Below, piece by piece: positions 9,701 to 17,054 of a stretch of 33,510 nt of DNA. The stretch is from positions 1 through 33,510 of the forward strand of contig JAIXQU010000091.1 in NCBI GenBank assembly GCA_027485575.1, written 5' to 3'. This DNA is from Cytophagaceae bacterium. Its GTDB lineage: Bacteria > Bacteroidota > Bacteroidia > Cytophagales > Flexibacteraceae. The notes beneath the pieces were generated by a model. That model saw only the letters and a list, made by a program, of their open reading frames with translations, made no database searches and had not been told where the DNA came from. The position numbers and the translations under genes were made by a program. The stretch's first letter is position 1; the number at the start of each line of letters is the position of its first letter.

Positions 9701-9789
9701 ATTTGGCAGATAAATACCAGAAAGACTTTGAAAAGTATGTAAGCTATGCCCAAATGGGTGATGGCGGAGGAAATTATGAAGAAGAATAA
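6736..9789 (+). CDS. DUF2723 family multi-spanning membrane protein (putative glycosyltransferase, GT117/TMEM260-like)
   Basis: The protein has 1017 residues. The first ~560 hold about a dozen hydrophobic helices. The rest is a soluble C-terminal region. The diagnostic DUF2723 start is present: TTEPTGSFWDCGEFIA (27-41, with D35 and E38) and PHPPGAPFFLLVGRLF (49-64), a GT-C-like arrangement with acidic residues in the first extracytoplasmic loop. A second conserved block, PVEPRERDYTFAGSYYAF, occurs near residue 527. The family is related to eukaryotic TMEM260, a protein O-mannosyltransferase, so transfer of a lipid-linked sugar to exported proteins is a reasonable inference for this copy. It has its own promoter and terminator and so is a monocistronic unit. 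Substrate and acceptor cannot be read from the sequence. Confidence 0.85.
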   Translation: MTSFQRSNNLVGWLVFAIATYTYTVTTEPTGSFWDCGEFIAVSYKLMVPHPPGAPFFLLVGRLFSMLAGSDVTQVAFWVNMVSVLCSSFSSLFLFWSITLLARKLVVEKGQEITNTQSIGILGAGLIGGLAYTFSDSAWFSAAEAEVYAMSSFFTAIVFWAILKWDAVADEPLADRWLIFIAYMMGLSIGVHLLNLVTIPAMAYVYYFRRYDNSIKGLVYTFLVSLVILGVIQVGVITGLPSIANSFEIFFVNSLGLPFNSGILFFVFVFLGSLVYGIIYTQKHSKTLANMALLCFSFVLIGYASYGIILIRSNFNPPIDENDPENAITFVSYLKREQYGDRPLLYGPQYNASPIATKEGDPVYLKGKDKYDVIEKKLVQEYSSKDKTLLPRIYSPQGNHIAAYKRWVKLPADPEAKPSFGQNIAFLFKYQIGHMYWRYFGWNFIGRESDNQDAGVLSPFSSDKGLPESISENRGRNKYYALPFLLGIAGLIFQLKRKGKNAFIVGLLFFFTGIAIVIYLNQPPVEPRERDYTFAGSYYAFCIWIGLGVLFIADYLTKLLKNQALAGVISTILCLIVPTVMAKDAWDDHDRSDRYHSVDSAKNLLNSCAKNAILFTGGDNDTFPLWYAQEVEGFRTDVRVCNLSLLGTDWYVGQMKKKAYESTPLPISLELKHYIQGKNDYIPFYENTAVKGGIDLKMLMKLIENENSAVMVATQGGKSIASYPTKTLSLDVDSATVAEMDWIPAKDKNKVVKNITWTIGKNALYKNDFVVLNILANMDWSRPIYFSTTLSGSSYLNLKPYMQLEGLAYRLMPIYNPGASDGVVNTPVMYENMMKKMFWRNLDNPKVYYDENYKRFPLNARKSFYMLASQLLNEANFEGDTSKLTNLTNQSEGEKSKKQKAKEVLEYCFKIMPDKATAYDVYTPQFIPLLLEIGNKKLADEISTTMHKRAMDDLEYQVKNPARFSFDIQTNVYVLQQLFMAYKGAGQNDLADKYQKDFEKYVSYAQMGDGGGNYEEE

Positions 9790-9823
9790 AAAAAAGAGGG
9801 TCTTTCGACCCTCTTTTTTTTTT
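9788..9823 (+). terminator. Intrinsic terminator after the DUF2723 gene
   Basis: Stem GAGGGTC (9796-9802), TTTC loop, GACCCTC (9807-9813) and ten T, with eight A before the stem. It overlaps the stop codon at 9787-9789. The A and T runs let it act in both directions, which suits the convergent trmB gene. Confidence 0.92.
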
Positions 9824-9895
9824 AAAAGCCAGTAATTAAATGCGTTTCTGGTTATTCCCTTTTTATCAAACTTCCTATGGAAATCGAATCCCAAC

Positions 9896-10612
9896 TCAAC
9901 CCATTTCTTCTTTTCTGAAAAAGATTGGAGGTATAGTTCCTTCTGGTTCGCTTAATTCTGGCAATCTGAATTTCAAATAATTTATCTTAAATCCTTTTTG
10001 GGTAAACTTATTTTCAAAATAGGTCTTGATACCCAAATGCTCTTCCCGCCAGTCAGATTCATATAAGTCGTGGGTTAGAACTAATATTTCACCTCCCAGG
10101 TCAGTGACAGATTGCACAGTATAATCCATGAGGGAACGGTTGTCGGTTTTTAGGTGAATAATCGAATTGGCTTTAATCACATGCTGGTACAACTTTAAAA
10201 ACCTGGAGAAGGTGAGCCTCTTTTTTTCATCTTTATCCCTGGGTCGTGGATCAGGAAATGTGATCCATAGTTCATCCACTTCCTTCCAGCCAAAAAAAGA
10301 CCTTAGATTTTCAATCTTACCACGTAAAAAAGCAACATTAGAAAGGTCACTTTCTATTGCAGACCTGGCACCAACATAAATTCTGGAACCCTTTATATCC
10401 ATTCCTACAAAGTTCTTTTCAGGGAAGGCCTTACCCAATCCAAAACTATATTCCCCTTTTCCACAAGCTAGTTCAACGACCAGAGGCTGGGTATTCAAAA
10501 AAAAATCTGAATTCCATTTTCCAGCCATTTCTAAAAAGTTAGGTTTACCCATTTCTATAATATTGGGCATTATTTTGCTCTCCGCAAAACGCTTACTTTT
10601 TTGTCTGGACAT
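9896..10612 (-). CDS. trmB: tRNA (guanine-N7-)-methyltransferase
   Basis: TrmB forms m7G46 in the variable loop of tRNAs using SAM, in the cytoplasm. The product has 238 residues, the usual length. The SAM-binding motif ELACGKGEY is at 47-55, followed by the acidic end of the next strand in VGMDIKG (69-75). The family signature FPDPRPRDKDEKKRL is near residues 119-133 and the substrate-binding HLKTDN follows. The conserved tryptophan in FPDPW is replaced by arginine here, a modest deviation. The gene has its own -7 box and converges with the DUF2723 gene across a bidirectional terminator. Confidence 0.93.
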   Translation of the reverse strand: MSRQKSKRFAESKIMPNIIEMGKPNFLEMAGKWNSDFFLNTQPLVVELACGKGEYSFGLGKAFPEKNFVGMDIKGSRIYVGARSAIESDLSNVAFLRGKIENLRSFFGWKEVDELWITFPDPRPRDKDEKKRLTFSRFLKLYQHVIKANSIIHLKTDNRSLMDYTVQSVTDLGGEILVLTHDLYESDWREEHLGIKTYFENKFTQKGFKINYLKFRLPELSEPEGTIPPIFFRKEEMG

Positions 10613-10636
10613 TTTTGATTTTAATTTTTAAAAGCC

Positions 10637-10644
10637 CAAAACTA
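10637..10644 (-). promoter_or_regulatory. Candidate -7 box for trmB
   Basis: On the minus strand TAGTTTTG matches TAnnTTTG and lies 24 nt before the trmB ATG (10612). No good TTG is found 19 nt further upstream, so only the -7 element is supported. Confidence 0.45.
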
Positions 10645-10705
10645 TGTATTTCAATTATGATTTGTGCTTAGTAAAAAATCCCAACAAGCTACAAAAAAGA
10701 AAAAA

Positions 10706-11134
10706 CTAGTAAACCATTGTTATTTCAAGATTGGTGGTCTTGCTTTGATGCTCAAACATAGCATCATCAAAATCCGGGATATTCAGCAAAGATGATTTGT
10801 AATTACTAAATGCAAATCCCTCCTTTGGCAAATGCAAAATGTTATAGGTCATTTTGAAATTGCCATCCTCATCATGCAATAAGGCTATGGCGTACTTACC
10901 TGGTGGAATATTTTTCAATACTATTTCCTCTTTCGGGTCTTCAACAAAAGATTTAAAAGCACTTTTTTCATCCTGTGGAAATCCCCTTGCTGATTTAAAA
11001 ATTGAAATCAGAATTTTTCCTTTTTTTGTTTTTAGCTTCGAAAATTTAAGGATGACGTCATGATTTTCATTTTTAGAAAAAACAGCACCATTGAAAAATA
11101 CTGAAAGCCAAGTAATTAAACCCAAGAAAACCAT
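10706..11134 (-). CDS. DUF2141 family exported protein
   Basis: The start at 11134 is preferred to a far-upstream in-frame ATG because it gives a signal peptide (MVFLGLITWLSVFFNGAVFS) and avoids running under the promoter region of the divergent epimerase gene. The 142-residue product shows the DUF2141 pattern: KKGKILISIF, then IPPGKYAIALLHDEDGN and LPKEGFAFSN, and the C-terminal LEITMVY strand. The family is a small Ig-like beta-sandwich secreted by many Bacteroidota and Proteobacteria. Its biochemical role is unknown. It is divergent from mce, with about 210 nt between them in which I find no perfect promoter match on either strand. Confidence 0.8.
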   Translation of the reverse strand: MVFLGLITWLSVFFNGAVFSKNENHDVILKFSKLKTKKGKILISIFKSARGFPQDEKSAFKSFVEDPKEEIVLKNIPPGKYAIALLHDEDGNFKMTYNILHLPKEGFAFSNYKSSLLNIPDFDDAMFEHQSKTTNLEITMVY

Positions 11135-11345
11135 CTTTAATTCTTTAATTTTTATACCGATGCAAAATTGCTTGTAAAATGAATACTTAAAACCCTTTTG
11201 AATTCTCAAAGGAAAGCCGAAAAACAATTCCTGTCCAAAACTGAAATATTTTTTTTCACTCTTCCCAACAATCAATTCTGAATAAATCTTAGGAAACAGA
11301 ATTTTGTTTGATTTTTTTTGTCTTTTTAAAATCGAAAATTTAAAT

Positions 11346-11750
11346 ATGTTTGAAAGCATAGAACACCTTGGAATTGCAGTTTCTAACCCTGAAAAAGCAA
11401 AAATCACTTTCGAAAAGCTATTGGGAATTAAAATGACCAAATCGGAAACAGTGGCCTCTGAAAAAGTTGAAACTCATTTCTTCCAAATCGGAAATAGCCA
11501 AATTGAACTTTTGGAAAGCTTGAGTCCGGATGGTGTTATATCAAAATATATAGAAAAAAAAGGCCAGGGAATGCACCATCTGGCTTTAAAGACCAATAAT
11601 CTTTTGGAAGAAATTTCAAGGCTAAAAGAATTGGGTTTTGAGTTTATAAGCGAGATTCCCAAAAAAGGCGCTGACAATAAATTGATAGTTTTTATCCACC
11701 CAAAATTCACTGAAGGAGTCTTAGTAGAACTTTGTCAGGAAATCGCATAA
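11346..11750 (+). CDS. mce: Methylmalonyl-CoA epimerase
   Basis: A glyoxalase-fold (VOC) enzyme that interconverts (2R)- and (2S)-methylmalonyl-CoA in the propionyl-CoA/succinyl-CoA route. The 134-residue length is typical. Expected metal ligands are all visible: H7 in IEHLGIAV, Q52 in NSQIELLE, H78 in GMHHLAL and E128 in VLVELCQ. The start at 11346 was chosen because the family begins with the MxxIEHLGIAV strand; an upstream in-frame ATG at 11304 would add 14 unrelated residues. Methylmalonyl-CoA mutase genes are not in this window, so the partner enzyme must be encoded elsewhere. The next gene overlaps or abuts its stop, suggesting one transcript. Confidence 0.92.
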   Translation: MFESIEHLGIAVSNPEKAKITFEKLLGIKMTKSETVASEKVETHFFQIGNSQIELLESLSPDGVISKYIEKKGQGMHHLALKTNNLLEEISRLKELGFEFISEIPKKGADNKLIVFIHPKFTEGVLVELCQEIA

Positions 11751-12625
11751 ATTTGGCAGACCAGTATTTTTATAACACGGACCCATTTCTGTCAAATCAG
11801 GGAGAACCCTGTATCATGGAATTAAGCCAGGGGATATCCAATGCCCGAATTGCCTGGTTTAAAAAAAATGCGGAAGGATTTAGTCCTTTGAAGGCTCCGT
11901 TTGGTTCCATAGAAATTCAAGGTCCCTATTCTAATTCACTTACTAATCAACTAATTGAAAAACTTTTGGCTAGGCTGAGGGATGAAAAGGTTACTTCAAT
12001 CACAATAACAATGCCGCCAGATGGATACAATAAAGAAGCTGGATTTCTAATTTCAAAAGCCTATGAAAACTATGGTTTCAATATTTTATTTCAGGACTTT
12101 AATTTTCATATTGAAGTAAATTCAGAATTCAGAAAACACCTTCATAGGTCAGAAAGATGGAAATTAAATAAATCAATAAGAGAGGGCTATACTTTCCGAA
12201 AAGTCGAAATTCCTAATTGGGAAGAAACTTTCAACCTATTACAAGAAAGTAGAGAGCGGAAAGGGTTTTTGTTAAGTATGGATAGACTTAGTCTGGAAAA
12301 ATCATTCAAAGACTTTCCTGAAAAATACCAGCTTTTTTCTGTTCTAAAGGATGAAAAAACAGTTGCTATTGCCGTAACCATAAGGGTGAATAAAGAAATA
12401 TTATATGTCTTTTACACTGCTGATTCCCTAATCCACAGAAAATTGAGTCCGGTTGTCCTTCTTCATAACGGGATTTATCAATATTGTATATCTGAAAAAA
12501 TTGAAATTTTAGACCTTGGAACCTGCTCTTTGAAAGGACAGGTAAACAGTGGCGTTGCTAATTTTAAAAAAAATCTTGGGGGAATTGTCTCTCTAAAAAA
12601 CACTTTTATAAAAAGATTTCAATAG
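11732..12625 (+). CDS. FemAB/GNAT-like acyltransferase-fold protein, function unknown
   Basis: The product, up to 297 residues, resembles the FemAB/Acetyltransf_6 group: a first half with ISNARIAWFKK and APFGSIEIQG, a basic RKHLHRSERWKLNKS helix, then a GNAT-like half with AVTIRVNKEILYVFYTA and a terminal LGTCSLKGQVNSGVANFKKN motif that is usual near the end of such domains. The donor and acceptor are unknown. The start is uncertain: TTG at 11732 overlaps mce by 19 nt, TTG at 11753 lies 2 nt after the mce stop, and the first ATG is at 11816. The reading frame before that ATG (LADQYFYNTDPFL) looks protein-like, so a TTG start coupled to mce is preferred. It converges with the NlpC/P60 gene, 3 nt between stops. 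Confidence 0.65.
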   Translation: MSGNRINLADQYFYNTDPFLSNQGEPCIMELSQGISNARIAWFKKNAEGFSPLKAPFGSIEIQGPYSNSLTNQLIEKLLARLRDEKVTSITITMPPDGYNKEAGFLISKAYENYGFNILFQDFNFHIEVNSEFRKHLHRSERWKLNKSIREGYTFRKVEIPNWEETFNLLQESRERKGFLLSMDRLSLEKSFKDFPEKYQLFSVLKDEKTVAIAVTIRVNKEILYVFYTADSLIHRKLSPVVLLHNGIYQYCISEKIEILDLGTCSLKGQVNSGVANFKKNLGGIVSLKNTFIKRFQ

Positions 12626-12628
12626 GAT

Positions 12629-13423
12629 CTAACCGAAAACCCGTCTTGCAAATAGAAATCTTCCTTTGAAATATGGATTGGAACTTTTGCTAACTACCAC
12701 TCCCTGAGACGAAGACGCATGTATAAATTCAAAGTCTGAACCAATTTTAGAAACAACAAACCCGACATGATTCACATCTTGGTTGTTCTTATACTGTCCC
12801 GAGAAAAAAACCAAATCTCCGGGTTGAATTTCCTCCTCTGATATTTCCCTTCCTTTTGCACCTATTTCGGATGCATAATAGGGCATTTCTATTCCAAATG
12901 GTTTAAAAATGAAACGTACGAAACCAGAACAATTCATCCCATCGACGCCATACGGAGTCCCGGTTTTTGAATTAGCCAGTTTCAGTGCTTCCCCGAAATT
13001 GAAAATCCGGTACGGAATGGTATCATTCTTTATGAAAACAGAATCAACTTTAACAGGAAGTCCTGCCTTGTTGTAGTACTCCGTAACATTGGCAAAAACA
13101 GGGTCGAAATATTGCACTTTAAACAACCCATTTACTGACTCCAAAGGCGTTTGGTCTGACCACCTTCTTGTATTAAACATAACATGTCCTTTCTTATTTA
13201 TAAACCACCAATAGCCGTCATCCCGTACTACTGGTGCAATTGAACCTATAAATGGATAGGCTTTCTGGTATTCTTGTTTTATAACAATAGTTTCATTGAG
13301 ATCGCAATACCCCCATAAATCACCCGTATGGCAAGGCCGTAAAACACTCTGGCCCAATACCTTAAATCTAATAAAAAATAAAGAGACAAAAAATAACAGG
13401 AATAAAAAAATTTTAAATCTCAT
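12629..13423 (-). CDS. Exported NlpC/P60 cysteine peptidase with a WG-like repeat
   Basis: Members of this family cut peptidoglycan stem peptides. The start at 13423 gives a hydrophobic signal sequence (MRFKIFLFLLFFVSLFF...) and a 264-residue product; an upstream in-frame ATG at 13507 is less likely. Residues about 30-100 contain a WG-type beta segment (GDLWGYCDLNETIVIKQEY, ...GYWWFINKKG). The C-terminal NlpC/P60 domain has GMNCSGF with the nucleophile C165, NHVGFVV with H219, and FIHASSSQG with H235. The usual DCSGF reads NCSGF here, a small deviation next to the nucleophile. The gene stands alone and is divergent from the small ORF at 13537. Confidence 0.85.
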   Translation of the reverse strand: MRFKIFLFLLFFVSLFFIRFKVLGQSVLRPCHTGDLWGYCDLNETIVIKQEYQKAYPFIGSIAPVVRDDGYWWFINKKGHVMFNTRRWSDQTPLESVNGLFKVQYFDPVFANVTEYYNKAGLPVKVDSVFIKNDTIPYRIFNFGEALKLANSKTGTPYGVDGMNCSGFVRFIFKPFGIEMPYYASEIGAKGREISEEEIQPGDLVFFSGQYKNNQDVNHVGFVVSKIGSDFEFIHASSSQGVVVSKSSNPYFKGRFLFARRVFG

Positions 13424-13536
13424 ACCAAATTTTATAATTTGACCTACACCCAAAGAAAAATACCAAACCATTAACTTATTGAACAAAATAATAAACCAAA
13501 TTTGCAAGTACTAAAATCATCATTATTCAATTTTGA

Positions 13537-13944
13537 ATGGAACTAAAACCAAGTGAAAGCGAAATCTTGTTTCCTTCCGAGGAGATACTATATATGAGTG
13601 AAATGCTGGTAAAAGTAGCAATACCCAAAAGCCCGTATTTATTGCCTCAGGAAACTGAATTGATTAAAAAAATTTGTGCTTCGCTTGGTTACAAAACACA
13701 GGAAATTCTATGGCATTATTATGACAATCAAATTACGTTGCCAGAATTTTCAAAAGCAGATGAAAAGATAACCAACGAAATTCTATTAATTTTTGATGAC
13801 AATAAATCCATTAATGAAACGCCAAACTACCAACTATTTGAAAAAACACATGTATTCAATTTACCACCAATATCAAAATTGCTGGCAAACGAAGACATAA
13901 AAAGAGGCGTATGGAAACAATTAAAGCCTTTTACCAGGAATTAA
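13537..13944 (+). CDS. Small hypothetical protein, possible distant HolD (DNA polymerase III psi)-like
   Basis: The protein is 135 residues, acidic, with no signal peptide or membrane helix. No family is recognised with confidence. An N-terminal segment predicts a beta strand (LVKVAIPKS), then helix (ETELIKKICASLGY) and strand (ILLIFDD). The C-terminus HVFNLPPISKLLAN then KRGVWKQLK has the shape of the end of the psi subunit, where a strand leads into a proline, a helix with L-x-x-N, and a basic helix with a Trp. This is a memory-based resemblance, not a demonstrated homology. The gene stands just upstream of the promoter for the rplC operon and would be transcribed from its own signal. Confidence 0.55.
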   Translation: MELKPSESEILFPSEEILYMSEMLVKVAIPKSPYLLPQETELIKKICASLGYKTQEILWHYYDNQITLPEFSKADEKITNEILLIFDDNKSINETPNYQLFEKTHVFNLPPISKLLANEDIKRGVWKQLKPFTRN

Positions 13945-13986
13945 ATGTCTCAAAATCAAAAATTAAAATATTTTTACAAAAAAGTT

Positions 13987-14015
13987 TTGATCGTCAATCT
14001 CTTTCCTTAATTTTG
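13987..14015 (+). promoter_or_regulatory. Promoter of the rplC-rpsN ribosomal protein operon
   Basis: TTG at 13987-13989 (within TTTTG), an 18-nt spacer, and TAATTTTG at 14008-14015 form a near-consensus Bacteroidota promoter. It leaves a leader of about 40-45 nt before the rplC ATG at 14065. It explains how the rest of the S10 cluster is expressed without rpsJ. Confidence 0.75.
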
Positions 14016-14033
14016 CACTCCCATTTTGAAACC

Positions 14034-14047
14034 CTCGGCCTGCCGAG
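14034..14047 (+). promoter_or_regulatory. Hairpin in the rplC leader
   Basis: CTCGGC, CT, GCCGAG is a perfect inverted repeat; as RNA it would fold as a 5-bp GC-rich stem with a CCUG tetraloop. It lies in the short leader 17 nt before the rplC ATG, in otherwise AT-rich DNA. In enterobacteria the S10-operon leader is the target of L4 autoregulation; whether this hairpin serves such control is inference. Confidence 0.4.
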
Positions 14048-14064
14048 TAAATTCAATAATAACA

Positions 14065-14682
14065 ATGTCTGGAATAATAGGAAAAAAAATTGGCATGACC
14101 ACCTACTATGGTGAAGATGGTGCCAGCATAGCCTGCACTGTAGTGGAGGCTACGCCAAACGTGGTAACACAAGTCAAAACCAAGGAGAAGGATGGCTACG
14201 CAGCTGTTCAACTTGGATTTGGAGAAAAAAGAGAGAAAAGTACCACCAAACCTTTGGCAGGTCACTTTAAAAAATCTGGAACAACTCCAAAACTTAAGCT
14301 TGTAGAATTCAGAACCTTCAAATCTGGATTAAATCCAGGTCAGGAAGTAGATCTAAATATTTTCGAAATCGGAGATTATATAGATGGAATAGGTACTTCT
14401 AAAGGGAAAGGATTCCAAGGTGTTGTTAAAAGACACGGCTTCGCTGGTGTTGGTGGACAAACTCACGGACAGCACAACAGAGCAAGACATCCAGGTTCAA
14501 TTGGAGCTTGTTCTTTTCCAGCCAGAGTATTCAAAGGTCTGAAAATGGCCGGCAGAACAGGCGGAAGCAGAGTCAAAGTTCAAAATTTAAGAATTCTTAA
14601 GCTGATGCCAGAAAAAAATCTGATTCTGGTTAGCGGCTCTTTACCAGGTTATAATAATTCATACGTAATTTTAGAGAAATAG
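14065..14682 (+). CDS. rplC: 50S ribosomal protein L3
   Basis: L3 is an early-assembly 50S protein near the peptidyl transferase centre. The start at 14065 gives [12 protein letters not shown], the canonical L3 N-terminus; an in-frame ATG at 14026 would add 13 residues and overlap the leader hairpin, so it is rejected. The product has 205 residues. Typical blocks are [33 protein letters not shown] and KMAGRTGG. It is the first gene of its transcription unit here, unlike the usual arrangement with rpsJ just upstream. Confidence 0.97.
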   Translation: MSGIIGKKIGMTTYYGEDGASIACTVVEATPNVVTQVKTKEKDGYAAVQLGFGEKREKSTTKPLAGHFKKSGTTPKLKLVEFRTFKSGLNPGQEVDLNIFEIGDYIDGIGTSKGKGFQGVVKRHGFAGVGGQTHGQHNRARHPGSIGACSFPARVFKGLKMAGRTGGSRVKVQNLRILKLMPEKNLILVSGSLPGYNNSYVILEK

Positions 14683-14686
14683 AGAT

Positions 14687-15313
14687 ATGAATCTTTCAGT
14701 CATTAATAAAGACGGACAGAATACAGGTCGTTCTGTTTCTCTTCCGGAATCAATTTTCGCAATTACACCAAATGAACATGCTGTTTATTTGGATGTAAAG
14801 CATCACCTGGCCAATCAAAGGCAAGGAACCCACAAGGCAAAAGAAAGAGCAGAAATTGCCCGAACTACCAAAAAGCTTAAAAAGCAAAAAGGTACTGGAG
14901 GAGCAAGAGCTGGCTCTATGAAATCCCCTGTTTTCGTGGGTGGTGGTAGAATATTTGGACCAAGACCAAGGGATTACGATTTTAAACTTAACAAGAAAGT
15001 TAAAGATCTCGCCAGAAAATCAGTTTTGACAAGCAAGGCTACTGAAGGAAAGATTTCATTTTTGGAATCAGTTAATTTAGGAACTCCTTCAACCAAAGAT
15101 TTTATCAAAATGCTTGAGGCAATGTCTTTGGGTGGTAAAAAATATGTATTCTACACAAATGGTGTAAATTCTAATTTTTACTTGTCAGGAAGAAATATAC
15201 CATCAGTAACCATTCTTCCAATACAAAATGTTAATACTTATGACCTCATTAATACGGATGTCATTGTTTTTGAAGAAGGTACAGTAGAAATTTTACAAAC
15301 AATTTTAAGTTAA
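14687..15313 (+). CDS. rplD: 50S ribosomal protein L4
   Basis: L4 lines the peptide exit tunnel and in some bacteria represses its own operon. The product is 208 residues. The tunnel loop is recognisable: KKLKKQKGTGGARAGS (about 62-77), then FVGGGRIFGPRPRDY. The gap to rplC is 4 nt and to rplW 1 nt. The sequence shows nothing unusual in the loop. Confidence 0.97.
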   Translation: MNLSVINKDGQNTGRSVSLPESIFAITPNEHAVYLDVKHHLANQRQGTHKAKERAEIARTTKKLKKQKGTGGARAGSMKSPVFVGGGRIFGPRPRDYDFKLNKKVKDLARKSVLTSKATEGKISFLESVNLGTPSTKDFIKMLEAMSLGGKKYVFYTNGVNSNFYLSGRNIPSVTILPIQNVNTYDLINTDVIVFEEGTVEILQTILS

Positions 15314-15314
15314 A

Positions 15315-15602
15315 ATGCCAGTCCTTAAGAAGCCGGTAATCAACGAGAAATTTGCAAAGCTCAATCAACAGGGCGTCTATGGTTTTATAGTAGACAAAAA
15401 TGCAAATAAGATTGAGATTAAAAAGGCAGTTGAAACCATGTTCGGTGTCAATGTTGATAGTGTCAATACACTAATCACCATTGGAAAGGTAAAAAACCGA
15501 AGTACAAAAGCCAGATTTATTTCGGGCCGAAAAAGTTCTTACAAGAAAGCCATTATTACATTGGCAAAAGGTGAAACCATAGACATTTACGCTGCTATTT
15601 AA
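15315..15602 (+). CDS. rplW: 50S ribosomal protein L23
   Basis: L23 sits at the tunnel exit and is the docking site for trigger factor and SRP. The 95-residue product begins [17 protein letters not shown] and contains [19 protein letters not shown] and [11 protein letters not shown], the standard L23 core. It is separated from its neighbours by a single nucleotide on each side. Confidence 0.95.
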   Translation: MPVLKKPVINEKFAKLNQQGVYGFIVDKNANKIEIKKAVETMFGVNVDSVNTLITIGKVKNRSTKARFISGRKSSYKKAIITLAKGETIDIYAAI

Positions 15603-15603
15603 T

Positions 15604-16431
15604 ATGGGACTAAAGAAATTCAAACCAGTAACCCCGGGAACCAGATTCAGGATTCTTCCTGATTTCGCGGAAATTACAACATCGACCCCTGAAAAAAGTC
15701 TTGTAACTTCAATCAAAAGATCTGGAGGAAGAAATAATACAGGGAAAATGACCATGCGATACCTGGGTGGTGGTCACAAGAAAAGTTACAGAATAATAGA
15801 CTTTAAAAGAGATAAACACAACATCCCTGCCAAAGTTGCATCTGTAGAATACGATCCAAACAGAACTGCCTACATCGCACTATTGGTATATGCAGATGGT
15901 GAAAAAAGATATATCATAGCTCCGACCGGAGTTAAGGTAGGGTCTATTTTATTGTCAGGTCCGGAGGTTGCACCAGAATTAGGAAATTCGTTGCCTCTTT
16001 CAGCAATTCCTTTGGGAACGATTATTTACAATATAGAGCTGAAGCCAGGAAAAGGAGGTTCAATTGCCAGGTCTGCCGGGGCTTATTGCCAACTATTGGC
16101 AAGAGATGGCAAATACGCCACAATTAAAATGCCTTCAGGTGAAATGAGAATGATTCTTTTAACCTGTTATGCCACCATTGGTTCAGCCTCAAATTCAGAC
16201 CATTTTAATGTAACTTCAGGTAAAGCCGGAAGGTCAAGATGGTTTGGAAGAAGACCTAGAGTTAGAGGTGTTGCAATGAATCCTGTCGATCACCCTATGG
16301 GAGGTGGAGAAGGAAGGGCTTCAGGAGGGCATCCAAGAAGTAGAAATGGACAGATCGCTAAAGGTTTAAAAACCAGGTCTCCTAAAAAATATTCAGATAA
16401 AATGATCATTAGCCGAAGAAAATCTAAATAA
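15604..16431 (+). CDS. rplB: 50S ribosomal protein L2
   Basis: L2 binds 23S rRNA near the peptidyl transferase centre and is needed for subunit association. It has 275 residues, normal length. The N-terminal half contains [19 protein letters not shown], and the C-terminal block reads [20 protein letters not shown]. In many bacteria the second His of DHPHGGGEG is present; here it is Met, which I believe is a lineage variant in Bacteroidota. The stop and the rpsS start overlap by one base (TAATG). Confidence 0.97.
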   Translation: MGLKKFKPVTPGTRFRILPDFAEITTSTPEKSLVTSIKRSGGRNNTGKMTMRYLGGGHKKSYRIIDFKRDKHNIPAKVASVEYDPNRTAYIALLVYADGEKRYIIAPTGVKVGSILLSGPEVAPELGNSLPLSAIPLGTIIYNIELKPGKGGSIARSAGAYCQLLARDGKYATIKMPSGEMRMILLTCYATIGSASNSDHFNVTSGKAGRSRWFGRRPRVRGVAMNPVDHPMGGGEGRASGGHPRSRNGQIAKGLKTRSPKKYSDKMIISRRKSK

Positions 16432-16709
16432 TGGGTAGGTCGTTAAAAAAAGGTCCTTATATAGACTTTCGTCTGGACAATAAGATCCAGGCATTAAATA
16501 CATCAGGAAAGAAGTCAGTGATTAAAACATGGTCACGAAGAAGTATGATTTCTCCTGATTTTATAGGTCATACTTTTGCAGTGCACAACGGAAATAAATT
16601 TATTCCTGTTTATGTAACTGACAACATGGTAGGACATAAATTGGGTGAATTTGCTCCTACCCGAAATTTTAGGGGGCATGGTGGTAAAAAGGACAAAGGC
16701 AAAAGATAA
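16431..16709 (+). CDS. rpsS: 30S ribosomal protein S19
   Basis: S19 contacts 16S rRNA in the 30S head with S13. The 92-residue product begins [15 protein letters not shown] and has [20 protein letters not shown] and [18 protein letters not shown], all canonical. Start and stop codons overlap those of rplB and rplV by one base each, so translation is probably coupled. Confidence 0.97.
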   Translation: MGRSLKKGPYIDFRLDNKIQALNTSGKKSVIKTWSRRSMISPDFIGHTFAVHNGNKFIPVYVTDNMVGHKLGEFAPTRNFRGHGGKKDKGKR

Positions 16710-17053
16710 TGGAAGCAGTAGCAAAATTAAATAATGTCCCTACCTCACCTCGCAAAATGCGTTATGTGGTAGACCTTATCAGAAATAAACCTGTAGCCAA
16801 TGCGCTAAGCACGCTTCAGTTTTTAGATAAGTCAGGATCGGTATTTGTTGATAAAGTTTTAAGGTCTGCAATTGCAAACTGGCAAACAAAAAATCCTGAC
16901 CTTTCCATAGAAGATGCAAACCTCCATGTAACCAAAGTATTTGTGGATGGTGGCAGAGTCTTAAAAAGACTTCGTCCAGCTCCTCAGGGAAGAGCACACC
17001 GAATTCGAAAAAGATCAAATCATATCACACTAGCCGTAGATTCAAAAGCTTAA
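16709..17053 (+). CDS. rplV: 50S ribosomal protein L22
   Basis: L22 crosses the 50S to the exit tunnel with an extended beta hairpin. In 114 residues it shows [20 protein letters not shown] at the N-terminus, LRSAIANWQ in the core and the tunnel hairpin around [20 protein letters not shown], followed by [14 protein letters not shown]. The ATG overlaps the rpsS stop by one base. Confidence 0.97.
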   Translation: MEAVAKLNNVPTSPRKMRYVVDLIRNKPVANALSTLQFLDKSGSVFVDKVLRSAIANWQTKNPDLSIEDANLHVTKVFVDGGRVLKRLRPAPQGRAHRIRKRSNHITLAVDSKA

Positions 17054-17054
17054 A

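Noticed and set aside
9667-9894. Minus-strand frame over the DUF2723 3' end and the terminator
   Set aside because: It crosses the terminator and is antisense to a clear gene; low-complexity Phe-rich product.
11194-11212. Imperfect inverted repeat CCTTT...AAAGG in the gap between the DUF2141 gene and mce
   Set aside because: Only 5 bp pair cleanly and the centre does not; such repeats are expected by chance in AT-rich DNA.
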